The notes under the pieces were generated by a model. That model made no database searches and was not told the DNA's origin. It saw only the letters and a program-made list of their open reading frames with translations. A program made the position numbers and the translations under genes. A stretch of DNA of 64,000 nt. It comes from Rhizobium herbae. Its GTDB lineage: Bacteria; Pseudomonadota; Alphaproteobacteria; Rhizobiales; Rhizobiaceae. Of this stretch, positions 39,414-47,277 are shown one piece after another. Location: contig NZ_JAGGJV010000008.1 of NCBI RefSeq assembly GCF_017873135.1, positions 266,791 to 330,790 of the forward strand, read 5' to 3'. Numbering within the stretch: position 1 is the first letter of the stretch; every line of letters starts with the position of its first letter.

Positions 39414-39520
39414 CGCTCCAGCAACGGAATCACTGGACAAGCGCCAGGCTGCGCGGCATAAGCGGAACAGCACTCTAGGATATCCCGCGCGGTTGTTTGG
39501 CGCGGTCAAGGACGGACATC

Positions 39521-39916
39521 ATGAAGTCTCTGCTGCAGATTTTTACCTGGTGGAATGGACAGACGATCGGCACCCGCTTCCACACGTGGCGCTTCGGCAA
39601 TCGCGTCGGTTCGGATGATGCCGGCAACGTCTACTATCAGGGCGGCAAGGATTCCGAAGGCCGCACGCGCCGCTGGGTGATCTACAACGGCTATGCCGAC
39701 GCCTCCGCCATTCCGCCGGGCTGGCATGGCTGGATGCATCACCGCACCGATGTGTCGCCGGCCGACGAAAGCTACAAGCCGCGCGAATGGCAGAAGCCGC
39801 ACCAGCCCAACGGCACCGGCTCCGCGCAGGCCTACCGGCCGCCGGGCTCGATCAGCGCCGCCGGCGAGCGTCCGCGAGTCACCGGCGACTACGATGCCTG
39901 GACGCCGCGCTCCTGA
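39521..39916 (+). CDS. NADH:ubiquinone oxidoreductase accessory subunit NDUFA12 (17.2 kDa)
   Basis: The 131-residue product starts MKSLLQIFTWWNGQTIGTRFHTWRFG and carries GNVYYQGG, RRWVIYNGYADASAIPPGWHGWMHH and a proline-rich end, matching the alphaproteobacterial homologue of mitochondrial NDUFA12/B17.2. It is an accessory subunit bound to the Q module of complex I and is encoded apart from the nuo operon. DUF2155 follows, a linkage seen across Rhizobiales. Confidence 0.94.
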   Translation: MKSLLQIFTWWNGQTIGTRFHTWRFGNRVGSDDAGNVYYQGGKDSEGRTRRWVIYNGYADASAIPPGWHGWMHHRTDVSPADESYKPREWQKPHQPNGTGSAQAYRPPGSISAAGERPRVTGDYDAWTPRS

Positions 39917-40046
39917 GCCGAATTTAACGGCAGGATCTTTTCCGGGATTGTTGATTGCACCGCAGGCATCATGCCTCGGCCACATTTGATGTTTAGCGCC
40001 TGATGCCCGGCAATTTGATCGGGAATCGCGCGGGAGACGGGCATTC

Positions 40047-40499
40047 ATGGTAGTTTCAAGTCAGCGAATTCAGATGCGCCGGATTATTGCGGCCGCTTCC
40101 CTGTTCGCGATTGCCGGTGCCTCGCTTCTGTCGATGACAGCTTCCGTCGAGGCTGCGCGGATCACCAATCCGGTCGCGGTCTTTTCCGGTATCGACAAGA
40201 TCACCGGCCGTATCACAACCTTCGACGTCTATATCGGCGAGACCGTCCAGTTCGGTGCGCTGCAGGTGACGCCGCGCGTCTGCTACAGTCGCGACGATAC
40301 CGAGGCGCCGAAGACCGATACCTTCGTCGAGGTCGACGAAATCACCCTCGACCGCAAGATCCGCCGCATCTTTACCGGCTGGATGTTTGCCGACAGCCCG
40401 GGCCTTAACGCCGTCGAGCACCCGGTCTATGACGTCTGGCTGAACAGCTGCAAGGCAAAGTCCGACCTGCCGCCGCCGGATTCCGCTGCCAAGCAGTAG
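40047..40499 (+). CDS. DUF2155 family exported protein
   Basis: The 150-residue protein has a signal peptide (IIAAASLFAIAGASLLSMTASVEA) and the DUF2155 core: AVFSGIDKITGRITTFDVYIGETVQFGALQVTPRVCYSR, then FTGWMFADSPGLNAVEHPVYDVWLNSCK. Two cysteines may form a disulfide. Function is unknown; the family is periplasmic and confined to alphaproteobacteria. An in-frame ATG nine codons in (MRRIIAAA) could also be the start and gives a tighter signal peptide. Confidence 0.9.
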   Translation: MVVSSQRIQMRRIIAAASLFAIAGASLLSMTASVEAARITNPVAVFSGIDKITGRITTFDVYIGETVQFGALQVTPRVCYSRDDTEAPKTDTFVEVDEITLDRKIRRIFTGWMFADSPGLNAVEHPVYDVWLNSCKAKSDLPPPDSAAKQ

Positions 40500-40541
40500 C
40501 CCGCAGAATGGTGGTCGCCCGGCTTACACCGGGCGATATGA

Positions 40542-41474
40542 TCAGGCGGACGGGGGCGTTTTTTGTCCGAACAGGCCTTTGGCAAAACGGACGATGGCGC
40601 CGCCGGCGATTAGCAAGATCACGCCTCCCTTTTTCAGGAACGCCAATGCAATTGCCAGGAAGCCTACCTTCGCCGCGATCTTGGCGCCGGCGCCGGCGGC
40701 GATAAGGCCCGCCATGCCGTAGGCGGCCAGTTTGTCGCCATCGCGGAAATCTGTATAGGCTTTTCCGGAATCGAAGGTCGCGATCTTTGTCATACTCGGA
40801 ATGCTGGCCTTGATCTCGGGCAGCTGTTCGAGGCCAGCGACGAAATTCAACTCCAGAATCCCTTCGCGTCCCAGGATGCGGAGCGAGTAGTTCAAGGTAT
40901 GAGGTGAGTTCGCATCCTTGCCGAAAAGCAGATCGCGTGCCCAGTGCAAGGTGTGGGCGGATTTCTCGTAGAATGGCGGGGACGCCCAGCCGACCAAGGT
41001 GATCGGGTCGTAGCCATCCTTCTCACGCTGGAGATTTCCTTCGATCGCGGCTTGTTTCAGTTCGGTGAGAAGTGCGTCGAAATCAGTTGCCTGCGCGTCG
41101 ATGTCCGAGACATAGCCATCATCCACGTAGTCGATGACGGACCCCCAGGAGTCCGATGATTCCGGTGCATACTTGACCGGGAAAATCATCCCCAGGCTGC
41201 CCTCGGCAGCAGCGGGCGGGTTGCCCCAAAGCTGGGTCAGGACGCGCGCTGTGTCGGCCTGATTGAGGAAGTAGAATTCCGCCGGGATGTTCAGCTTGGC
41301 GTGAGCAAGCGGCAGGTCGACGATGCCTTGCTTGTAGTCAAGAGATTCAACCAGTGTTTTCAACTCGGCCGGAAGCTCCGCTTCGCGTCCAAAAATTTCC
41401 CGGTAGGTCTTTGCTTCGGCAAAAGTGCACGACCACAGCAGCAAGGCGGCTGAAACAATAAGCTTTTTTGACAT
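40542..41474 (-). CDS. DUF2167 family membrane-anchored protein
   Basis: From MSKKLIVSAALLLWSCTFAEA (ATG 41474, signal peptide) the protein has 310 residues. The central region YVDDGYVSDIDAQATDFDALLTELKQ, TLVGWASPPFYEKSAHTLHWARDLLFG and YSLRILGREGILELNFVAG is typical of DUF2167. The C-terminal part has one or two hydrophobic segments and ends in a charged tail. Function is unknown. It is inserted between DUF2155 and aat, and is not part of the usual core order. Confidence 0.88.
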   Translation of the reverse strand: MSKKLIVSAALLLWSCTFAEAKTYREIFGREAELPAELKTLVESLDYKQGIVDLPLAHAKLNIPAEFYFLNQADTARVLTQLWGNPPAAAEGSLGMIFPVKYAPESSDSWGSVIDYVDDGYVSDIDAQATDFDALLTELKQAAIEGNLQREKDGYDPITLVGWASPPFYEKSAHTLHWARDLLFGKDANSPHTLNYSLRILGREGILELNFVAGLEQLPEIKASIPSMTKIATFDSGKAYTDFRDGDKLAAYGMAGLIAAGAGAKIAAKVGFLAIALAFLKKGGVILLIAGGAIVRFAKGLFGQKTPPSA

Positions 41475-41559
41475 TCGATTGGTCCCCGATCTCCAAACTA
41501 TCAATAGCTCAACGAAACGGAGAAATTCAACTGGAGGATGTCTCAATCAACATCATTGG

Positions 41560-42174
41560 TTAAAACTGGAGATGCGGCGACGCAATCGCCCGCGCCAGCA
41601 TCTTTTCATAGCGCGCCTTCGGCACATCGACGGCGCCGAAGCTTTTCAGGTGTTCGGTGGTGAACTGGGTATCGAGCAGTTTGAAACCGCGTGTGCGCAG
41701 GCGCTCGACCAGATGCACGAGGCAGATTTTCGAGGCATCCGTCCGGCGCGAGAACATGCTTTCGCCGAAGAAGGCCGAGCCGAGGGATACCCCGTACAGC
41801 CCGCCGACGAGCTCGTCCCCGTCCCAGGCTTCGACCGAGTGAGCGTGTCCCATGTCATGCAGCGTGGCGTAGAGCGAACGGATCTTGGCGTTGATCCAGG
41901 TGGTCGGGCGATCCGGGGCAGGGGCGGCACAGCCCTTCATCACCTCTTCGAAGGCCGTGTCGAAGCGGATGTCGAAGGGCGCGCGGCGAATGGTTTTCGC
42001 AAGGCTCTTGGAAACGTGGAAATCGTCGAGCGGGATGATGCCGCGCAGTTCCGGCTCGACCCAGAAGAGTTCGGGGTCGTCAGCTGAATCGGCCATCGGG
42101 AAAAGCCCGATGGAATAGGCCCGCAACAGCAAATCCGGTGTAATGTCCGGTTGCCTGCTGCGGGTCCCTTTCAT
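41560..42174 (-). CDS. aat: Leucyl/phenylalanyl-tRNA-protein transferase
   Basis: The 204-residue enzyme shows [50 protein letters not shown] at the start and GYPxS-type region ([19 protein letters not shown]) in the middle, as in Aat. It attaches Leu or Phe to N-terminal Lys/Arg, marking proteins for ClpAPS degradation (bacterial N-end rule). It is the last gene of the accB-accC-aat group, 8 bases after accC. Confidence 0.96.
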   Translation of the reverse strand: MKGTRSRQPDITPDLLLRAYSIGLFPMADSADDPELFWVEPELRGIIPLDDFHVSKSLAKTIRRAPFDIRFDTAFEEVMKGCAAPAPDRPTTWINAKIRSLYATLHDMGHAHSVEAWDGDELVGGLYGVSLGSAFFGESMFSRRTDASKICLVHLVERLRTRGFKLLDTQFTTEHLKSFGAVDVPKARYEKMLARAIASPHLQF

Positions 42175-42182
42175 TCAAAACC

Positions 42183-43526
42183 TCATTCGACCGGCTGGGC
42201 CAGATAGTTTTCCAGCCAATGGATATCGTAGTCGCCGTTGGCAATGTCCTGATTGTTGATCAGGTCCTGGAACAAGGGCAAGGTCGTCTTGATGCCGTCG
42301 ATGACGAATTCGTCGAGCACGCGGCGCAGGCGCATCATGCATTCGACGCGGGTGCGTCCGTGCACGATCAGCTTGCCGATCAGGCTATCGTAATAGGGCG
42401 GGATCTTGTAGCCTTGATAGGCGCCGCTATCGACACGCACGCCGAGACCGCCGGGCGCATGGAAATGCGTGATCGTGCCGGGTGAGGGCACGAAGGTGCG
42501 CGGATCCTCGGCATTGATGCGGCATTCGATGGCATGGCCGGAAAAGACGATTTCGTCCTGCGTCACCGACAGGCCGCCGCCGGAAGCGACGCGGATCTGC
42601 TCGTGAACGAGGTCGATGCCGGTGATCGCTTCGGTGATCGGATGCTCGACCTGCAGGCGGGTGTTCATCTCGATGAAGAAGAACTCGCCGTTCTCATACA
42701 GAAATTCGATCGTGCCGGCGCCGCGATATTTCAGCTTGCGCATGGCATCGGCGCAGATTTCGCCGATCTTCATCCGCTGCTCGACGTTCAGTGCAGGTGA
42801 ATTGGCTTCTTCCCAGACCTTCTGGTGGCGGCGCTGCAAGGAGCAGTCACGTTCGCCGAGGTGAATGGCGTTGCCTTCGCCGTCGCCGACGACCTGGATC
42901 TCGATATGACGCGGCTTGCCGAGGTATTTTTCCATGTAGACGGCATCGTTGCCGAATGCGGCCAGAGCCTCGGAACGGGCGGTCGAAACCGCCTCGGACA
43001 GTTCCTCCTCGTTCTTCGCCACCTTCATGCCGCGTCCGCCGCCGCCTGCCGTCGCCTTGATGAGGACCGGGAAACCGATTTCCCGGGCGATTTCCAGGGC
43101 ATTCTCGGGCTTCACTTCGCCGGCGGAACCGGGAACGACCGGAATGCCAAGCGACTTGGCGGTTTCCTTGGCCGTGATCTTGTCGCCCATGATGCGGATA
43201 TGATCGGCGGTCGGGCCGATGAAGGTGATGCCGTGGGCGTCGAGGATATCGGCGAACTTGGCATTTTCCGACAGGAAGCCGTAGCCCGGATGCACGGCGT
43301 CGGCGCCGGTGATCTCGCAGGCCGCGACGATCTGGTGGATGTTCAGATAGCTGTCGCGCGACGGCGGTGGGCCGATACACACACTTTCGTCGGCAAGACG
43401 CACATGCATGGCATTGGCGTCGGCGGTTGAGTGGACCGCGACGGTCGCGATGCCGAGTTCCTTGCAGGCGCGCAGGACCCGAAGGGCGATTTCGCCGCGA
43501 TTGGCGATGAGAATCTTGGAAATCAT
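42183..43526 (-). CDS. accC: Acetyl-CoA carboxylase, biotin carboxylase subunit
   Basis: The 447-residue ATP-grasp enzyme is full length: [40 protein letters not shown] (ATP loop), the [19 protein letters not shown] motif, and [22 protein letters not shown] containing catalytic residues. It carboxylates biotin on AccB in the first step of fatty-acid synthesis. accB ends 9 bases upstream on the same strand. Confidence 0.98.
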   Translation of the reverse strand: MISKILIANRGEIALRVLRACKELGIATVAVHSTADANAMHVRLADESVCIGPPPSRDSYLNIHQIVAACEITGADAVHPGYGFLSENAKFADILDAHGITFIGPTADHIRIMGDKITAKETAKSLGIPVVPGSAGEVKPENALEIAREIGFPVLIKATAGGGGRGMKVAKNEEELSEAVSTARSEALAAFGNDAVYMEKYLGKPRHIEIQVVGDGEGNAIHLGERDCSLQRRHQKVWEEANSPALNVEQRMKIGEICADAMRKLKYRGAGTIEFLYENGEFFFIEMNTRLQVEHPITEAITGIDLVHEQIRVASGGGLSVTQDEIVFSGHAIECRINAEDPRTFVPSPGTITHFHAPGGLGVRVDSGAYQGYKIPPYYDSLIGKLIVHGRTRVECMMRLRRVLDEFVIDGIKTTLPLFQDLINNQDIANGDYDIHWLENYLAQPVE

Positions 43527-43535
43527 CTGTGCGGC

Positions 43536-44000
43536 CTATTCGATGACAACAAGCGCTTCGCCATACTCAACTGGCGCGCCGTCTTCAACGAGGATTTCGG
43601 TAACCTTGCCGGAGCGGGGCGCCGGGATCTGGTTCATCGTCTTCATGGCCTCGATGATCAGGATGGTCTGGCCTTCCTTGACGGTGGCGCCGACTTCGAC
43701 GAAGGCGCGCGAACCGGGAGCCGGGGACAGGTAGACCGTACCGACCATCGGCGCGGTAACTGCGTTCTTGGAGGCTCTTGCGGTTTCCGCGGCGGCAGCA
43801 GCGGCAACGCCGGTTGACGCAACCTGAACCGGTGCGGCGGCCGGAACCGGAGCGGATACGTATTGCGGCGTACCGGCACGCGAAACACGAATGCGCAGGT
43901 CGTCCTGTTCCACTTCGATTTCGGTGAGATCGGTTTCGTTCAGGATGTTGGCGAGATCGCGGATCAGCGTCTGGTCGATCGCGGGTTTCTTGTCAGCCAT
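43536..44000 (-). CDS. accB: Acetyl-CoA carboxylase, biotin carboxyl carrier protein
   Basis: The 154-residue protein has a helical N-terminus (IRDLANILNETDLTEIEVEQDDLRIRVSR), an alanine/proline linker and a biotinyl domain whose IIEAMKTMNQIPA holds the biotinylated lysine. It carries carboxybiotin between AccC and AccAD. aroQ ends 22 bases upstream, and the aroQ-accB-accC-aat order is common in Rhizobiales. Confidence 0.98.
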   Translation of the reverse strand: MADKKPAIDQTLIRDLANILNETDLTEIEVEQDDLRIRVSRAGTPQYVSAPVPAAAPVQVASTGVAAAAAAETARASKNAVTAPMVGTVYLSPAPGSRAFVEVGATVKEGQTILIIEAMKTMNQIPAPRSGKVTEILVEDGAPVEYGEALVVIE

Positions 44001-44022
44001 GGATATGAGCCTCGTGTTCTTT

Positions 44023-44469
44023 TTATTTCGTGTGTTGCGTGAGTGTCTTTAGCGCATTGAGCGCGAGAATGTAACTGTCGGCACCGAAACCGCAGATCAC
44101 GCCTTTGGCGGCAGGAGCCAGCATCGATTTGTGCCGGAATTCCTCGCGGGCATGAACATTGGAAAGGTGCACTTCGACCACCGGAATGCCGATCGCCTTT
44201 GCCGCGTCGTGCAGCGCGATCGACGTATGAGTATAGGCACCGGCGTTGATGGCGATACCCTGGGCCACGCTGCCGGCCTCGTGGAACCAGTCGACAAGAT
44301 CGCCTTCATGGTTGCTCTGGCGGCAGACGACCTCAAGACCGAGCGTCTTGCCATGCTCCACGCACATCGCTTCAATGTCGGCCAGCGTCTGCCCACCATA
44401 GATGCCGGGCTCGCGTTTGCCGAGCGCGTTGAGGTTGGGGCCGTTCAGCACGAAAATAGTCGATGGCAT
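44023..44469 (-). CDS. aroQ: 3-dehydroquinate dehydratase, type II
   Basis: The 148-residue enzyme has the type II signature [23 protein letters not shown] (with the active-site tyrosine), [16 protein letters not shown] and [18 protein letters not shown]. It dehydrates 3-dehydroquinate in the shikimate pathway, as a dodecamer in known members. The DsbA-like gene lies about 120 bases upstream on the same strand. Confidence 0.97.
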   Translation of the reverse strand: MPSTIFVLNGPNLNALGKREPGIYGGQTLADIEAMCVEHGKTLGLEVVCRQSNHEGDLVDWFHEAGSVAQGIAINAGAYTHTSIALHDAAKAIGIPVVEVHLSNVHAREEFRHKSMLAPAAKGVICGFGADSYILALNALKTLTQHTK

Positions 44470-44591
44470 AAGGGATCGGGTCCGATAATCGAGCGTTACC
44501 TATAGACGCATGGCCTGCCGAGGAAAAGCCCTTTGGTCTCCGGCGGAATTTGTCCACAAGCGATCACATTTCATCCTGCGCAAAGGACCGA

Positions 44592-45359
44592 TCAGCAGAC
44601 GGTCTTGCCGCAGGTACGGACATTGGTGACCTTGGTTTCGATCTCTTCAGCACCCACCGCGCCGTAAACGGCTTCCTTGCCGACGACGTAAGACGGCGTG
44701 CCGGTAATGCCGAGACTGTTGGCAAGCGTGTAGACTTCCTTGACGGCGTCGTCCTGGGTGTTCTCGCCCATCTTCTTGCGCAGGTCAGCCTCGGACACGC
44801 CAAGACCCGTGGCAACGGCCATCGCCGTCTCCTCGTTGGCGCGATCCTCGCCGCCGAGCAGCGCGCGATGGAAGTCGCCGTACTTCTCCGGTGCGATCGC
44901 CCGGAAGGCGGTGCTCACCTTGTGGGCCGCCATCGAATCCGGGCCGAGGATCGGCAGTTCCTTCAGCACGAAGCGGACATTCTTGTCCTTTTCGAGGATG
45001 GTTTCCATGTCGGACAGGGCGCGTTTGCAGTAGCCGCAATTGTAGTCGTAGAATTCCACGATGGTGACGTCGCCGTTCGGATTGCCGAGCGTGACGTCAT
45101 AGGGCGATTGGAAAATCTCTTTTTCATTGTCGGTAATGGCAGCTTGCGCCTGCTGCAGCTGCTCGTCGGCCTGCTTTTTCTTCAGGGCCTGTTGCGCTTC
45201 CAGCAGGATTTCCGGATTGGCGACAAGGTATTCCTTGATGAAATCGCCGATCTCCTGCTTCTGCTTGGCGTCCAGCGCATTGGCACCCTGTGGCAGGGCT
45301 GCGGTCGCCGAAAGCAGGATGAGCGAAGCGGCGATGATCTTGCGAGCGTTGAATGCCAT
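44592..45359 (-). CDS. DsbA family periplasmic thiol-disulfide protein
   Basis: The ATG at 45359 (after a GAGGA site) gives 255 residues with a signal peptide (IIAASLILLSATAALPQGANA). A helical, glutamine-rich segment of about 60 residues (KKKQADEQLQQAQAAI) comes first, then a thioredoxin fold with the active site FYDYNCGYCKRAL, a helical insert and the cis-proline TPSYVVG. This ScsC/BdbD-like layout suggests a disulfide isomerase or oxidase. Two further cysteines near the C-terminus (RTCGKTVC) are unusual and may form a second disulfide. Confidence 0.92.
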   Translation of the reverse strand: MAFNARKIIAASLILLSATAALPQGANALDAKQKQEIGDFIKEYLVANPEILLEAQQALKKKQADEQLQQAQAAITDNEKEIFQSPYDVTLGNPNGDVTIVEFYDYNCGYCKRALSDMETILEKDKNVRFVLKELPILGPDSMAAHKVSTAFRAIAPEKYGDFHRALLGGEDRANEETAMAVATGLGVSEADLRKKMGENTQDDAVKEVYTLANSLGITGTPSYVVGKEAVYGAVGAEEIETKVTNVRTCGKTVC

Positions 45360-45572
45360 ATAGTCCTCGTTGTCTTTCTTTGCTGCAGTCTGTCGTTCAA
45401 GTGTTAGGGCCGGGTCAACAGGCTTGTTTGAAAGACAACATGATTTCCGCGCCAGCATAGGATGGCGCGGCGCCAAACGAAACCGCAAAATCGGCGGAAA
45501 TGCGGCGCTCGCGCACTTGTGAAGGCCTTTGCGATCAGGCACATGCGCTGACATGTCGAAAACACCGAGGAT

Positions 45573-46736
45573 GTGCCGTTGAAGCCGCTTTCCGCCCGCA
45601 GTTCCGTCGAACCCTTCCACGCCATGGATGTTCTGGCCGAGGCCACCAAGCGCCGCGAAGCCGGTTATCCCGTCATTTCCATGGCGGTGGGCCAGCCGAG
45701 CCATCCGGCCCCCAAGGCGGCGCTCGAGGCGGCGCGAACGGCGCTCGATCACGGCCGGCTGGGTTATACCGACGCGCTGGGGACTTCGTCGCTGAGGATG
45801 GCGATCGCCCGGCACTATCGCACGCGGTATGGCGTCGATATCGATCCGCAGCGGATTGCCGTGACGACGGGATCATCGGCAGGCTTCAATCTGGCCTTTC
45901 TGGCGCTGTTTGATCCCGGCGATTGCGTTGCCATCGCCCGGCCAGGTTATCCGGCCTACCGCAATATCCTGGCAGCGCTCGGCCTGACCGTCGTCGAGGT
46001 CGAGGCGGGTGCCGAACGCGGGTTCACTCTCACGCCGGAAAGCTTGGAGGCCGCGGCGGTAAAAGCCGGCAAACCGCTGAACGGCGTTTTGCTCGCAAGC
46101 CCGGCCAATCCGACGGGAACCGTGACGGGCAGGGCGGGGCTGAAGGCCTTGGCCGATTATTGCCATGAGCGCGGCGTCGCCTTCATCTCCGACGAGATCT
46201 ATCACGGCCTGACCTTCGCGGGCGAGGAGACGACGGCGCTTGCCGTGACCGACGAGGCGGTGATCGTCAATTCCTTCTCGAAATATTACTGCATGACCGG
46301 CTGGCGGATCGGCTGGATGGTGCTGCCGGAAAGCCAAGTGCGCGCCTTCGAGCGCATTGCCCAGAGCCTCTACATCTCGCCGCCGGAACTGTCGCAGATC
46401 GCGGCGGAAGCTGCCCTCGGCTGCGAGGCGGAGTTGGACGTCTACAAGGCATCCTATGCCGCCAACCGCGACCTGCTTTTGAAACGCCTGCCCGAGATCG
46501 GCTTTACCATCGCATCGCCGATGGACGGGGCATTCTACGCCTATGCCGATGTCAGCCGGTTCACCAATGACAGCATGGAGTTCGCCCGCAAGATGCTGGC
46601 CGAGATCAATGTCGCAGCAACGCCGGGGCTGGATTTCGACCCGTTGGAAGGACACCGCGCGATGCGGTTTTCCTACGCGGGCGCGCCAGTGGACATGGCT
46701 GAGGCGATGGATCGCATCGCCCGCTGGCTGGCATGA
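45573..46736 (+). CDS. Pyridoxal-phosphate-dependent aminotransferase, class I/II
   Basis: A GTG start at 45573 behind a GAGGA site gives 387 residues. The fold-type I motifs are present: GYTDALGTSSLR, ANPTGTVTGRAGL, SDEIYHGLTF, and NSFSKYYCMTGWRIGW with the PLP lysine. The family (AspC/PatA-like) transfers amino groups between amino acids and keto acids; the exact substrate cannot be read from sequence. It is divergent from the DsbA-like gene. Confidence 0.92.
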   Translation: MPLKPLSARSSVEPFHAMDVLAEATKRREAGYPVISMAVGQPSHPAPKAALEAARTALDHGRLGYTDALGTSSLRMAIARHYRTRYGVDIDPQRIAVTTGSSAGFNLAFLALFDPGDCVAIARPGYPAYRNILAALGLTVVEVEAGAERGFTLTPESLEAAAVKAGKPLNGVLLASPANPTGTVTGRAGLKALADYCHERGVAFISDEIYHGLTFAGEETTALAVTDEAVIVNSFSKYYCMTGWRIGWMVLPESQVRAFERIAQSLYISPPELSQIAAEAALGCEAELDVYKASYAANRDLLLKRLPEIGFTIASPMDGAFYAYADVSRFTNDSMEFARKMLAEINVAATPGLDFDPLEGHRAMRFSYAGAPVDMAEAMDRIARWLA

Positions 46737-46900
46737 TTGCCGAATGATGTCAGGCGATTGCACGGTTTTTCGGAATCGGTCTGTGACGATGTTGAATCAG
46801 GCTGTGAAGCGGACTTGTCTTTGCCGCGCGCGCCTTTCAGGCGCCGCTATGCCCGCCCGGCGAACGCCCATCGATCTGAGATCAGCTTGAACCGCTTGTC

Positions 46901-47116
46901 TTAGCGGCAAATGCGGACGGTCTTGACGGCAGGATTGCCCCACTCATCCGTTGTGCGGACTTTTCTGGTCACGCAGACCGGCTGGAAGGCTGTGTCGTAG
47001 CTCCTGTAGTAGTAGTCGTTGTAACGCTGGCGACTGCTAACGCCGGCATGAGGCGTTGCTGCAAGGGAAACCGCCGGAATGGCGGCAAGGGCTGCGGCGA
47101 CAATGAAACGTCGCAT
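46901..47116 (-). CDS. Small secreted protein, 71 residues
   Basis: From the ATG at 47116 the product is a signal peptide (RRFIVAAALAAIPAVSLAA) followed by a short tyrosine-rich mature part (RYNDYYYRSYDTAF) with two cysteines (PVCVTRKVRT, VRICR) probably joined by a disulfide. No family is recognised. Similar small Tyr-rich exported proteins are common in Rhizobiaceae. An ATTGTCTCC sequence just upstream on the + strand gives a GGAGAC ribosome site. Confidence 0.65.
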   Translation of the reverse strand: MRRFIVAAALAAIPAVSLAATPHAGVSSRQRYNDYYYRSYDTAFQPVCVTRKVRTTDEWGNPAVKTVRICR

Positions 47117-47221
47117 GATTGTCTCCTCTGGTTGACGCCGGGCGAACCCATCTCGCCCAGTGTGGCGCACTCTCTCACAGTCGCGGTATTTTCACTGTTC
47201 CTTATGGAACAGGCGCTGAAA

Positions 47222-47256
47222 CGAAAAAACCGGCCAATCGCTTGGCCGGTTTTTCA
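47222..47256. terminator. Bidirectional terminator between the small secreted gene and rne
   Basis: AAAAACCGGCCAA (47225-47237) pairs perfectly over 13 bases with TTGGCCGGTTTTT (47242-47254) around a TCGC loop. A- and T-runs on both sides let it terminate on either strand; rne (minus strand) ends 22 bases before it. Confidence 0.92.
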
Positions 47257-47277
47257 TGTGTGATTGTCAGATGCGGC